DNA from: Plesiocystis pacifica SIR-1
GTDB taxonomy: Bacteria > Myxococcota_A > Polyangia > Nannocystales > Nannocystaceae
Reading direction: 5' to 3'
Length of the DNA: 64,000 nucleotides
Assembly (NCBI RefSeq): GCF_000170895.1
Contig: NZ_ABCS01000009.1
Location: forward strand, 62,001-126,000
Position numbers and translations under genes: made by a program. Shown here in pieces: positions 25,300 to 33,638 of this stretch. Within the stretch, counting starts at the first letter, position 1. Every line of letters starts with the position of its first letter. The notes beneath the pieces were generated by a model that ran no database searches, had not been told where the DNA came from, and saw only the letters and a list, made by a program, of their open reading frames with translations.

Positions 25300-28125
25300 T
25301 CAAAACAGCAGGGCGTCAGCCATGATCTCGACCAGCGCCGGCCCCTCGTGGGCGAGGGCGCGCTCGAGGGCCGCGTCGAGCTCGTCGAGGGTCTCGACGC
25401 GGATCCCGAGGCCGCCGCAGTTGTCGGCGAAGCGCGCGAAGTTGGGGTTGTGCAGCCCGGTCTGCCACACGTCCCAGCCGCCCACGCGCTGCTCCTTGCT
25501 GATCTTGCCCAGCTCGCCGTTGTTGAGCAGGACGTGGGTGATGTTCATGCCGTACTTGGCCCAGGTGGTGAAGTCGGCGAGGTACTGGCCCAGGCCGCCG
25601 TCGCCGGACACGGAGATGACCTTGCGGCCCTTGAAGGCCGGATCGTCCTCTTGGGTCGCGACCCAGGCGCCCATGGCCGCGGGCAGGCTAAAGCCGATGC
25701 TGCCCAGGTAGCCCGACATCAAGATGGTGTGCTCGCGGGCCTCGAAGTAGCGGCCGAAGGAGTAGGTGTTGTTGCCGACGTCGACGGCGATGATGGCGTC
25801 GCTAGGGGCCTTGCGCCCGAGGGCGTCGAAGATCGCCGCGCTGTTGATGCCCTTGCCCATGTCGTCGTCGAGGCGGCTGCGCTTCTCCTCGCGCCAGATC
25901 GCCCAGCGCGACGCGACCTCCTCGCGCTGGTCGATGAAGGCGAGCTTGGCCGCGCGCAGGCGCTCGCGCAGGAGCCCGACGGTCACGCCGATCTCCCCGA
26001 GCACCGGGACGTCGACGGCGTGGCGCCGGCCGAGGGCCTCGGCCTCGAAGTCGACCTGGACGATGGGCTTGTAGCTGGTGATGCCGGTGTGGTTGGAGAA
26101 GCTCGAGCCGAGCACGAGCAGGCGGTCGGACTCGTTCATGAACCAGCTGGCGACGGGGGTGCCGCTGCGCCCGAGTACGCCACAGCCGAGGGGGTGGGCG
26201 TCGGAGATCTGGCCCTTGGCCTTGAAGGTGGTGACCACCGGGATGTTGAATTCTTCGGCCAGCGCGACGATCTCGGCCATGGCGAAGCGGGCCCCGTGCC
26301 CGACGATGATGACCGGGCGCTCGGCGGCCTCGAGGGCCTCGACGGCGGCGTCGAGCGAGGCCGGCGAGGGGGCGGTGTGCAGGTCGGGCATGCGGCCCTC
26401 GGGCGTGCCCGCGGCGGCGTCGGGGGCCGGGAGGGTCTGGACCTCGTCGGGGAACACCAGGTGCGAGACGCCGCGGCCGAGGATGGCGCGCTTGCACGCG
26501 AGGTTGGCGAGCTCGGCGAAGTGGGAGTCGTGGAGCACGCTGGCCGAGAACTGGGCGACCCCGCCGTAGGCCGCCTCGAGGTCGATCTCCTGGAAGGCGC
26601 CGCGGCCGAGGACCTGGCTCTGGACCTGCCCGGTCAAGGCGATGGCCGGGGCCCGGTCGACGTTGGCGTCCCACAGCCCGGTGAGCAAGTTGGTGGCCCC
26701 GGGCCCGGCGATGGCCAGGCAGGCGGCGGGGCGCCCGGTCAGCTTGCCGTAGGCCGAGACGGCGAAGGCCGCCGCGCCCTCGTGGCGGATGCCGACGTAG
26801 CCCAGCTCGCCGGTCTCCGTGCGCCGGCGCAGGGCGTCGGCGAGGCCGAGGTTGGAGTGGCCGACCATGCCGAACACCCAGCGCACGCCCCAGTTGGTCA
26901 GGGTCTCGGCGATCACGTCGGAGGCGTCGCGCGCGTGGGGGTCTTCGGGGGCCACGCCGACGTAGACCCCGTCCTCGCGGACCTCGACGGGGAAGGTCTC
27001 GAGGCCGTCGTCGTGGCCGTCGGGGGACTGGCCGGTGCGCGGGTGGAAGTCCCAGCCGTGCCACGGGCAGCGCAGCCAGCCGTTCTCGATGGAGCCCTCG
27101 CCCAGCGGCCCGCCCTGGTGGGGGCAGGCGTTGGTCAGCGCCGAGTAGCAGCCCTCGTGGCGGGTCAGGCACACCCCGCGGTGGCCCGCGTTCACGCTCT
27201 TGACCCGGCCCTCGCCCAGCTCTTCGATCTCGGCGGCCTTGTACCAGACCAGCTTGGGGCTGCGCCTGGGCGCCGCGCCGACGCCCAGCAAGGTCCGCGA
27301 GATGCCGCTGGCCTGGACGAAGAAGCTCTCGAGGCGCTGGGCTTGGCCCTCGGCTCCGCCCGCGAGCAGCTCGCTGCCGGTGAGCACCGCGGCGAAGAAG
27401 CCCTCGGTGTGCCAGCGCCCGAAGGTCAGCGCGGGCGCCTCCTCGCGGCTGGGCGGGTAGGGGTAGGGGCTGACGTAGGCGTAGGGCTCGGGGTAGCTGC
27501 CGTCGCCCATACTCACGCCGACGTTGACCGACTTGGCCTTCTCGGCGTCGGCGTGGGGGACCAGGGTGGTCAGCGTGGCCATGTCGAAGTGGTGCGGCCA
27601 CAGGCGCACCTCCGAGGCCTGCTCGTCGCCCCGGGCGAAGCGCTCGAGCAGGTCGTGGCTGTTGGCCATCCACCGCGCCAGGGCGCCGAGGGCTTCATCG
27701 AGGCCCTCGGTGTCGAAGGCGGCCCCGTCTCGCACGGGGTGCGCCGGCATGGCGTAGTCGGGCAGGGGCAGCTCGCCCACGTCCTTGCCAAGGGCCTCGT
27801 TCAACGCGGCGCGCAGCAGGGCGTGGGCCTCGCTCAGCGTGCGCCCGTGCAGGCTCAGGGTAGCGAGGCCCTCGGGCGTGTCCTGGCCGCGGAGCACGAG
27901 CAGGGTCATGTCGGCCACGCGCAGGCCCACGCGGGTGCCGAGATCATCGAGGGCGCGGCCGGTCACGGCCTGGGTCGCGTGCTCCCAGCCGAGGTTGGTG
28001 TGGCCAAAGTCGGCCTTGGCGGGGACGAGGTGGGTGCCGACGGCGGCGATGATCTGGCTGGCCCAGTGCGCCGCGAGGCGGGCCTGGGTCAGGGAGGTGG
28101 GGTCGACGGTGAGCGTGGTCCACAT
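25300..28125 (-). CDS. Three-part fusion: unknown domain, Rieske [2Fe-2S], thiamine-diphosphate enzyme
   Basis: 941 residues. Residues 1 to about 285 form an uncharacterised domain with the motifs EVRLWPHHFD and GVSMGDGSYPEPYAYV. Residues about 291-393 are a Rieske domain with all four cluster ligands, C334/H336 in ACPHQGG and C353/H356 in RCPWHGW. Residues about 400-941 are a complete thiamine-diphosphate enzyme of the acetolactate synthase/pyruvate oxidase superfamily: catalytic Glu449 in RHEGAAAF, and SGDGGLGQYLADFTTW with NNGELG binding Mg-ThDP. This could couple decarboxylation of a 2-oxo acid to one-electron transfer through the cluster. It is second in an operon with another Rieske fusion, 27 bp downstream of it. 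Confidence 0.9.
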   Translation of the reverse strand: MWTTLTVDPTSLTQARLAAHWASQIIAAVGTHLVPAKADFGHTNLGWEHATQAVTGRALDDLGTRVGLRVADMTLLVLRGQDTPEGLATLSLHGRTLSEAHALLRAALNEALGKDVGELPLPDYAMPAHPVRDGAAFDTEGLDEALGALARWMANSHDLLERFARGDEQASEVRLWPHHFDMATLTTLVPHADAEKAKSVNVGVSMGDGSYPEPYAYVSPYPYPPSREEAPALTFGRWHTEGFFAAVLTGSELLAGGAEGQAQRLESFFVQASGISRTLLGVGAAPRRSPKLVWYKAAEIEELGEGRVKSVNAGHRGVCLTRHEGCYSALTNACPHQGGPLGEGSIENGWLRCPWHGWDFHPRTGQSPDGHDDGLETFPVEVREDGVYVGVAPEDPHARDASDVIAETLTNWGVRWVFGMVGHSNLGLADALRRRTETGELGYVGIRHEGAAAFAVSAYGKLTGRPAACLAIAGPGATNLLTGLWDANVDRAPAIALTGQVQSQVLGRGAFQEIDLEAAYGGVAQFSASVLHDSHFAELANLACKRAILGRGVSHLVFPDEVQTLPAPDAAAGTPEGRMPDLHTAPSPASLDAAVEALEAAERPVIIVGHGARFAMAEIVALAEEFNIPVVTTFKAKGQISDAHPLGCGVLGRSGTPVASWFMNESDRLLVLGSSFSNHTGITSYKPIVQVDFEAEALGRRHAVDVPVLGEIGVTVGLLRERLRAAKLAFIDQREEVASRWAIWREEKRSRLDDDMGKGINSAAIFDALGRKAPSDAIIAVDVGNNTYSFGRYFEAREHTILMSGYLGSIGFSLPAAMGAWVATQEDDPAFKGRKVISVSGDGGLGQYLADFTTWAKYGMNITHVLLNNGELGKISKEQRVGGWDVWQTGLHNPNFARFADNCGGLGIRVETLDELDAALERALAHEGPALVEIMADALLF

Positions 28126-28152
28126 GGTGCTTGGTCCTGGAAGAGCGCGGAT

Positions 28153-29775
28153 TCAGAGCGGGACGACGCCGGCGTAGGGCACCCCGGTGAGGTAGGCGAG
28201 GTCGCGGTCGTAGGTGGTCAGGTCGTCGAGGCAGAACTGGTCGAGGTGCGCGTGGCCGCAGGCGCGGGCCAGGACCTTCATCAGGTTGACCGTGGTCAGG
28301 AAAAAATTGGTCAGCTGCTGCGCCGATTTGTCGACGATGAGTCGGGAGCGCAGGCCGGGTTTTTGGGTGGCGATGCCGACCGGGCAGTTGTTGGTGTGGC
28401 AGGCCCGCATGCCCAGGCAGCCGATGGCCTGCATGGCCGCGTTGGACACGGCGACGGCGTCGGCCCCGAGGGCCATGGCCTTGACGAAGTCCGACTCGGT
28501 CCGCAGGCCGCCGGTGATGATCAGCGTGACGTCCCGGCGCCCGCGGGCGTCGAGGTGCCGCCGGGCCCGGGCCAGGGCGATCATCGTGGGCACCGAGATG
28601 TTGTTCTTGAACACCTCCGGGGCCGCCCCGGTCCCGCCCCCGCGGCCGTCGAGGATGATGTAGTCGGCGCTCGCGGCCAGGGCGAAGTCGACGTCGGCCT
28701 CGATGTGCTGGGCGCTGAGCTTGAAGCCGATGGGGATGCCCCCGGACACCTCGCGGACCTCGTCGGCGACGCGCTGGAAGTCCGCGGGGGTGTCGAGGTC
28801 GGAGAAGGTCGAGGGGCTGATCGCGGGGGTGCCCTCGGCGAGCTCGCGGACCTTGGCGATCTTGCCCTTGACCTTCTCGCCGGGCAGGTGCCCGCCGGTG
28901 CCGGTCTTGGCCCCCTGGCCGGCCTTGAAGTGGAAGGCCTGGACCTGTTTGACCTTGTCGATGCTCCACCCGAACTTGGCCGAGGCGAGCTCGTAGAAGT
29001 AGCGCGAGTTGGCGGCTTGTTCTTCGGGCAGCATCCCGCCCTCGCCGGAGCAGATGCCCGTGCCCGCGCCCTCGGCCCCCTTGGCGAGGGCGACCTTGGC
29101 CTCCTCGCTGAGCGCCCCGAAGCTCATGTCGCTGACGAAGATGGGGATGGCGAGGGTCAGGGGCTTGGCCGCGTTGGGCCCGATGACGATCTCGGTGCCG
29201 ACCGGATCGTGGTCGAGCTTGGGCTTGCGCGCGAGCTGGGCCGTGAGCAGCTGCAGCGACTCCCAGCGCGGGAGCTCGGTGAGCGGCACGCCCATGGACG
29301 AGACCGGGCCGTGGTGGCCGGCCTCGTCGGGCCCGAGCACGGCGAGTCGCCGGGTGCGGATGTTGTAGGGCTCCTCGGGGCCGCCGTGGTGGTCCTCGTA
29401 GAGGCCGAGGTAGGCGTCGCGCTCGTAGGGCTGGGGGTGGTCGACCTCCCAGGCCGCGACCTCGGCCTCGTCGACGAGCACGCCGTCGTCCTCGACCCAC
29501 GCGTCAAAGCGCCGCAGCGCCTCTTCGTTGTTGTAGGCGCTCACGCCCGTGTCGTAGCGGTAGTCCCAGCCGTGCAGGCCGCAGATCAGGTTGGGCCCGT
29601 CGACGTGCCCGTCGGACAATAGGGCGCCGCGGTGGAGGCAGCGGCCGTAGAGCACCGAGACCGCGCCGTCGTGGCGGATGACGACGAGGTCGACCTTGGC
29701 GACGAGGGCGTAGGCGGGGGTGCGATCTTCGAGCTCGGAGAAGGTGGCGATCTTGACGGGGCGCTTGGTGGTCAT
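28153..29775 (-). CDS. Rieske [2Fe-2S] domain fused to glutamate synthase FMN domain (GltB2-like)
   Basis: 540 residues. Residues about 5-105 are a Rieske ferredoxin-like domain with ligands C46/H48 (RCLHRG) and C65/H68 (ICGLHGW). The rest is the FMN-binding glutamate synthase domain: PIFVSDMSFGALSEEAK, DGRGGGTGAAPEVFKNN, LIITGGLRTESDFVKAMALGAD, and the 3Fe-4S motif CLGMRACHTNNCPVG. The glutaminase and ammonia-tunnel parts of GltB are missing, as in stand-alone archaeal-type subunits, so the ammonia or amide donor and the electron source must come from partners. First gene of the operon; TAGACT at 29818-29823 (minus strand) implies a roughly 36-nt leader. Confidence 0.92.
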   Translation of the reverse strand: MTTKRPVKIATFSELEDRTPAYALVAKVDLVVIRHDGAVSVLYGRCLHRGALLSDGHVDGPNLICGLHGWDYRYDTGVSAYNNEEALRRFDAWVEDDGVLVDEAEVAAWEVDHPQPYERDAYLGLYEDHHGGPEEPYNIRTRRLAVLGPDEAGHHGPVSSMGVPLTELPRWESLQLLTAQLARKPKLDHDPVGTEIVIGPNAAKPLTLAIPIFVSDMSFGALSEEAKVALAKGAEGAGTGICSGEGGMLPEEQAANSRYFYELASAKFGWSIDKVKQVQAFHFKAGQGAKTGTGGHLPGEKVKGKIAKVRELAEGTPAISPSTFSDLDTPADFQRVADEVREVSGGIPIGFKLSAQHIEADVDFALAASADYIILDGRGGGTGAAPEVFKNNISVPTMIALARARRHLDARGRRDVTLIITGGLRTESDFVKAMALGADAVAVSNAAMQAIGCLGMRACHTNNCPVGIATQKPGLRSRLIVDKSAQQLTNFFLTTVNLMKVLARACGHAHLDQFCLDDLTTYDRDLAYLTGVPYAGVVPL

Positions 29776-30093
29776 GGACGGGGATTCGCGTGGTCAGCGG
29801 GAGGGGAGGGGCCTCCCAGTCTAGGGCGGCGAGGACTCGCGGACGTTGCAGCCGCGAGTCATCGCCCCCAGGAGATTGGTTGGGGCGACAAAAGGTTACG
29901 GCCGCGCTCGTCGAGCGCGGGGACCTCGGATCAGGGCGTGGCCCTTGGGACAGTCCGCCGGGGCGAAAGGCCGCCGTAACGTCCATCCGTCGCCGTCGAA
30001 GGAGGGGAGGCACGGCTCGTTCCGTGACCTCCGCGGCCGGAGCCACGCTCGGAGGGTCGTCCAGAACGAGTTCTGTGCCCCTTTGTCTACGGC
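29776..30093. other. 318-bp intergenic region with a hairpin
   Basis: No gene is convincing here. The right part (toward 29775) holds the minus-strand promoter of the Rieske/GltB operon (TAGACT, 29818-29823). At 29902-29920, CCGCGCTC and GAGCGCGG form an 8-bp hairpin with a 3-nt loop, followed on the minus strand by a short T-run (CTTTTG), a possible weak terminator for the HEAT-repeat gene that ends at 30094. Confidence 0.45.
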
Positions 30094-33000
30094 TCAATCG
30101 TCGCGCTGCTCGACCGCGGCGTCGTCAGCCGTGTCCACGCGGTTGCGCTCGAAGAGCTCGAGCAGGGCCTCGCGCAGGGGCCCGGCGCCGCCGCGGCGCA
30201 GGAGTCGATCGAAGCGCTTGTTGTCCGCGTAGATCTCCCGGCCGTGGGCGCGCAGGGCCTCGAGCTCGAGCCCGCCCAGCGGCGGTGCTTGGAGCAGCTC
30301 GAGGTTCTGGGCGAGCTGGCGGTGGCGCTGCGGGGCGCTGATGCACGCGCTCACGCCGGGCTGGCCCAGGGAGTAGCGGTAGCAGTCGAGGGCCGCGGGC
30401 CCGCTCGGGAACACCGAGGAGGGCCGGAGCATGCGGCCGTAGCACAGGCACGAGAACGCCAGCAGGCCCACCCCAGCGGCCGCGGCCGCGGGGAAGAGCT
30501 CGAGCTCGGCGCCCGTGTGGGCGGCGCTGTGGCGGGTCATGATCACGGGCCAGTCACCGGTCTCGACGGCCGCGCAGGCGATGGCGCGGTCGTGGGTGGA
30601 GAAGCCGAAGCTGCGGATCTTGCCCTGGGCCTGGAGCGCGCGCAGGCAGTCGCGGGCGGCGGGGCTCAGGCGGGCGGGGGAGCGGACCCAGTAGAGCAGG
30701 AAGAGGTCGATGTGGTCCCGAGACAGGCGGCGCAGGGCGGTCTCGAGGTCTGCGACGATGCTCGCCGGGTCGGCGTGGAAGCTGCCGGCGATGACCTGGA
30801 CATCGCGGCGCCTGGGCTGGCGGAGGAAGCGGGTCGCGCTGGCGTAGCGGGGCTCCCAAAACAGGGTGTCGACGCCGCGCTCGACGGCGTGGGCGAGGGA
30901 CGAGGGGGTCGGGGCGAAGGCGCCGGAGACCACCAGGGGGGCGAGCTCGATGCCGGTGCGGCCGAGGGGGCGACGGGTGACCCCGGGGCCGAGGTGGGGG
31001 CGCGGGCGCGGCTCGACCGGGGCGTGGCTCAGCTCGACGCGGGCTTGGGCGGCCGACTCGAGGGCGGACGCGCTGGGCTCGGCGCCGAGGGCGACGGCGA
31101 GCTCGTCGAGGTGCGCGGCGACGCGCGGACCTTCGGAAGGCGCGTCGCGGATGCGGGCGAGCACCGCTTCGGGAACGCTCGAGTCCGTCGCGCTCAGGGC
31201 CGTCGAGACCCGCCGCGACCACGCGGCGATGCGCAGGTCTTCGTCGCTGCTGCGGGTGAGCAGCGCGTCGAGGGCCGCGTCGAGCCCCGGGGTGCGATCG
31301 AGGCTGGCGGTCGCGCTGAGTCGGACCATGGCGGCGCCGTCTCGGGTCGCGCGCAGGAGCAGGGAGAGGAGGGCCTCGGACTCGGCCGCGCGGGCGTCGA
31401 CGAGCTCGGACGCGCGGGCGCGGATCCACGGATCGGCGTCGGCGAACAGGCGCGGGGCGAGGGCGACGACGCGCTCGAGGGCGAGGGTCTCGCGGTGACG
31501 CACGAGCAGGCGCGCGGCGCCTCGGCGGACGCCCGGATCGGCTTCGGTCTCAACCTCAGCCTCGAACAGCGCCTGCGCGCTGGCGAGGTCGAGCTGCACG
31601 GCGCGGACCCAGGGGTCCGGGTCTGGCTGGTGAGCTCCGGCGTCGCGCGAGGCGTGGGCCAGGGCGCGCACGCGGGCGTCGGGATCCTCGAGGGCGACCT
31701 CGAGGCAGGCCTCTGGCAGCCCGGCGGCGACCAGTCGAGCGCGGACGGTCGCGCCGAGCTGGGCGAAGGTCGCCGGCTCGAGGGGCGGCGGCTCGAGCTC
31801 GGGGAAGGTCGCGGTGCCCGGGCCGTAGACGGCCAGCGCCGCCGCGTCGCGGACGAGGTCGCTGGGGTCTCGAAGGGCCCGGCGCACGGCCTCGCGCAGG
31901 CTCTTCGAAGTCTCGCTCGTCGCCCGCTCGCGTCGCACGACTTGCCCGAGGCAGGCGATCGCGGCCGCGCGCACCTGCGGGTGGCGGTGGGCGCTGAGCT
32001 CGAGCACGCGCCCGTGCAGGTCCTCGGCCGGGTGCGCGGCGATCCACGAGCAGGCCCAGCCCAGCGCGACGACGCGATCGTCGTCGAGCTCGAGCACGGC
32101 GAGCACCAGGGGCCGGGCGCGGTGTCCCAGGCGCCCGAGCAGGCGGCGGACCTCGCCCGGCGCGTTGGGGACCCGCGGGTCTTCGAGCCACGCCAGGGCC
32201 GGCAGCAACGCCCGGGGATCGTCGAGCTGGGCGAGGCGCCGAGCGGCCTCGTCGCGCAGGGGCACGTGGGACTCGGCGAGCAGGGGGATCAGCGCGGCGG
32301 GCTCGAGCTCGGGGGCGCCGGCGCGCTCGCAAGCCTGTAGCCGCGCCGTGACCACGGCCGGGTCGGGGTCGCTGAGCTCGAGGCCCGCGCCCGGATCGGG
32401 GATGGTGCCGAGGAGTTGGGCGAGGCGCGAGCGCTGCTCGCCGAGCTCGGGGTCGCCGAGCGCCGCCTCTTCGCCGGCCCACTCGAGGGCGAGGTAGCGC
32501 AGCGCGGCCCGAGGCGCCTCGTCGAGGTCGCGGCCGGCCTCGAGGATGCGCGACCGGAGCGCGCCGCGTTGGTCCTCGGGGTTGCGCGAGACCACGAAGC
32601 CGAGGGCCTGGACCACGCCGTGGCGGACGCGCCAAAAGGGGTCGTCCAGTCCGGCGATGAGCCCCGGGATGGCGTCGGGTCCCGAGACCCCGGCGAGGGC
32701 CCGGGCCGCGGCTCGACGCACGCGCCACGCCGGGTCCTGGGTGACCATCTGGCGCAGCCGCGCCTCGAGGGCGGCGTCTCGACCGGCGTGGCGCAGGGCG
32801 ACGCGGCAGGCGATCACGCGCACGCTCAGCAAGGGGTCGCCGAGGGCCTCGACGATCCACCGGTTGGCCTCGGCGCGCGTGGGCCTGCGCTCGCCTGCGT
32901 CGTCGAAGGACGCCCGGGCAGCCCGGGCCAGCCGCTCGGCCGCGGCCGCGCGCACGGGCCCGTGGCGATCGTCGAGCAGGCGCTCGCGCAGGGCGTAGAG

Positions 33001-33117
33001 GCCGGTCGTGTCGAGGGGCACCGCGTCCACGGCGTAGCGGCGCAGGACCGGGTCGGGATCGAGGAGATCGATGAGCGCGTCCCCGCACCCGCGCTCGATG
33101 GGGCTGCGGCGGCTCAT
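30094..33117 (-). CDS. HEAT-repeat protein fused to a degenerate aldo/keto reductase domain
   Basis: 1007 residues. The first about 690 are HEAT-like alpha-helical repeats (LLDPDPVLRRYAVDAV, DPAWRVRRAAARALAGV, DDPFWRVRHGVVQAL, LRDPSDLVRDAAALAVYG and more), a scaffold for protein binding. Residues 715-1007 resemble an aldo/keto reductase (RRPLGRTGIELAPLVVSG, GKIRSFGFSTHD), but the catalytic positions are changed: the FDTA site reads LFWEP, the Lys site reads AGSF, and the LLHxP His reads LLYWV. It is therefore probably a non-catalytic binding domain. The start overlaps the preceding TPR-like gene as ATGA. No signal peptide; cytoplasmic. Confidence 0.85.
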   Translation of the reverse strand: MSRRSPIERGCGDALIDLLDPDPVLRRYAVDAVPLDTTGLYALRERLLDDRHGPVRAAAAERLARAARASFDDAGERRPTRAEANRWIVEALGDPLLSVRVIACRVALRHAGRDAALEARLRQMVTQDPAWRVRRAAARALAGVSGPDAIPGLIAGLDDPFWRVRHGVVQALGFVVSRNPEDQRGALRSRILEAGRDLDEAPRAALRYLALEWAGEEAALGDPELGEQRSRLAQLLGTIPDPGAGLELSDPDPAVVTARLQACERAGAPELEPAALIPLLAESHVPLRDEAARRLAQLDDPRALLPALAWLEDPRVPNAPGEVRRLLGRLGHRARPLVLAVLELDDDRVVALGWACSWIAAHPAEDLHGRVLELSAHRHPQVRAAAIACLGQVVRRERATSETSKSLREAVRRALRDPSDLVRDAAALAVYGPGTATFPELEPPPLEPATFAQLGATVRARLVAAGLPEACLEVALEDPDARVRALAHASRDAGAHQPDPDPWVRAVQLDLASAQALFEAEVETEADPGVRRGAARLLVRHRETLALERVVALAPRLFADADPWIRARASELVDARAAESEALLSLLLRATRDGAAMVRLSATASLDRTPGLDAALDALLTRSSDEDLRIAAWSRRVSTALSATDSSVPEAVLARIRDAPSEGPRVAAHLDELAVALGAEPSASALESAAQARVELSHAPVEPRPRPHLGPGVTRRPLGRTGIELAPLVVSGAFAPTPSSLAHAVERGVDTLFWEPRYASATRFLRQPRRRDVQVIAGSFHADPASIVADLETALRRLSRDHIDLFLLYWVRSPARLSPAARDCLRALQAQGKIRSFGFSTHDRAIACAAVETGDWPVIMTRHSAAHTGAELELFPAAAAAGVGLLAFSCLCYGRMLRPSSVFPSGPAALDCYRYSLGQPGVSACISAPQRHRQLAQNLELLQAPPLGGLELEALRAHGREIYADNKRFDRLLRRGGAGPLREALLELFERNRVDTADDAAVEQRDD

Positions 33118-33545
33118 CGCTGGCCTCCCGCGGGCGCGCTGCTCAGCCGCTTGGCCAGGCGCGAGCGGATCGCGTGGCGCAGGCCCGGGTCATCGGCCAT
33201 GGCCCGCGGTGTCCAGTAGTAGAGCACCCGGCCGTTGGCGACGACGAAGCGGCGCACGAAGGCCTCGGTCTCGTCGGAGTCGGGCAGCTTCGCGGTGGCC
33301 TCGGCCAGCTCGGGCTGGAGGTAGCGCTTGGCCAGGGAGGGCAGGGTCGGGCCGTCGTGGGCGGTGAGGTTGACGAGGCGCTCGCTGAGCACGGCGACGG
33401 CCTCGGCGTGGCGGCCGGCGTGGGTCAGCGCCATCGCGGCGCGTTCGCGCAGGGCCTCGTCGTCGGGGTTGTCGGCGAGCTGAGCCAGCAGCGCGCTCGG
33501 CTGCTCCGCCGCTGTCTTCGAATTCTGCGTGCCCGCCTCGCCCAT
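33114..33545 (-). CDS. Small helical (TPR-like) protein, partner of the HEAT/AKR fusion
   Basis: 143 residues. The N-terminal half contains TPR-type helices (LAQLADNPDDEALRERAAMALTHAGRHAEAVAVLSERL), the C-terminal half is basic and ends in AKRLSSAPAGGQR. TATGAT lies 6 nt before the ATG on the minus strand, matching the local leaderless pattern. The stop overlaps the start of the HEAT/AKR gene as ATGA, so the two proteins are made in a fixed ratio and probably interact. No enzymatic motif is visible. Confidence 0.7.
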   Translation of the reverse strand: MGEAGTQNSKTAAEQPSALLAQLADNPDDEALRERAAMALTHAGRHAEAVAVLSERLVNLTAHDGPTLPSLAKRYLQPELAEATAKLPDSDETEAFVRRFVVANGRVLYYWTPRAMADDPGLRHAIRSRLAKRLSSAPAGGQR

Positions 33546-33638
33546 GGCGCCATCATACCCAACTCATCGCGTCGATGGAGCGCTGAGAATGGATCTGGTC
33601 CTGTCGACGCCAGCGAGAGGCGCCGATACACTCGGCGC

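Noticed and set aside
25198..29622. A plus-strand open frame of nearly 1,500 codons opposite the Rieske/TPP and Rieske/GltB genes
   Set aside because: It mirrors the GC-biased third positions of the real genes, has no recognisable domains and a Gly/Val/Ala/Asp-biased composition. The minus-strand proteins have clear catalytic motifs.
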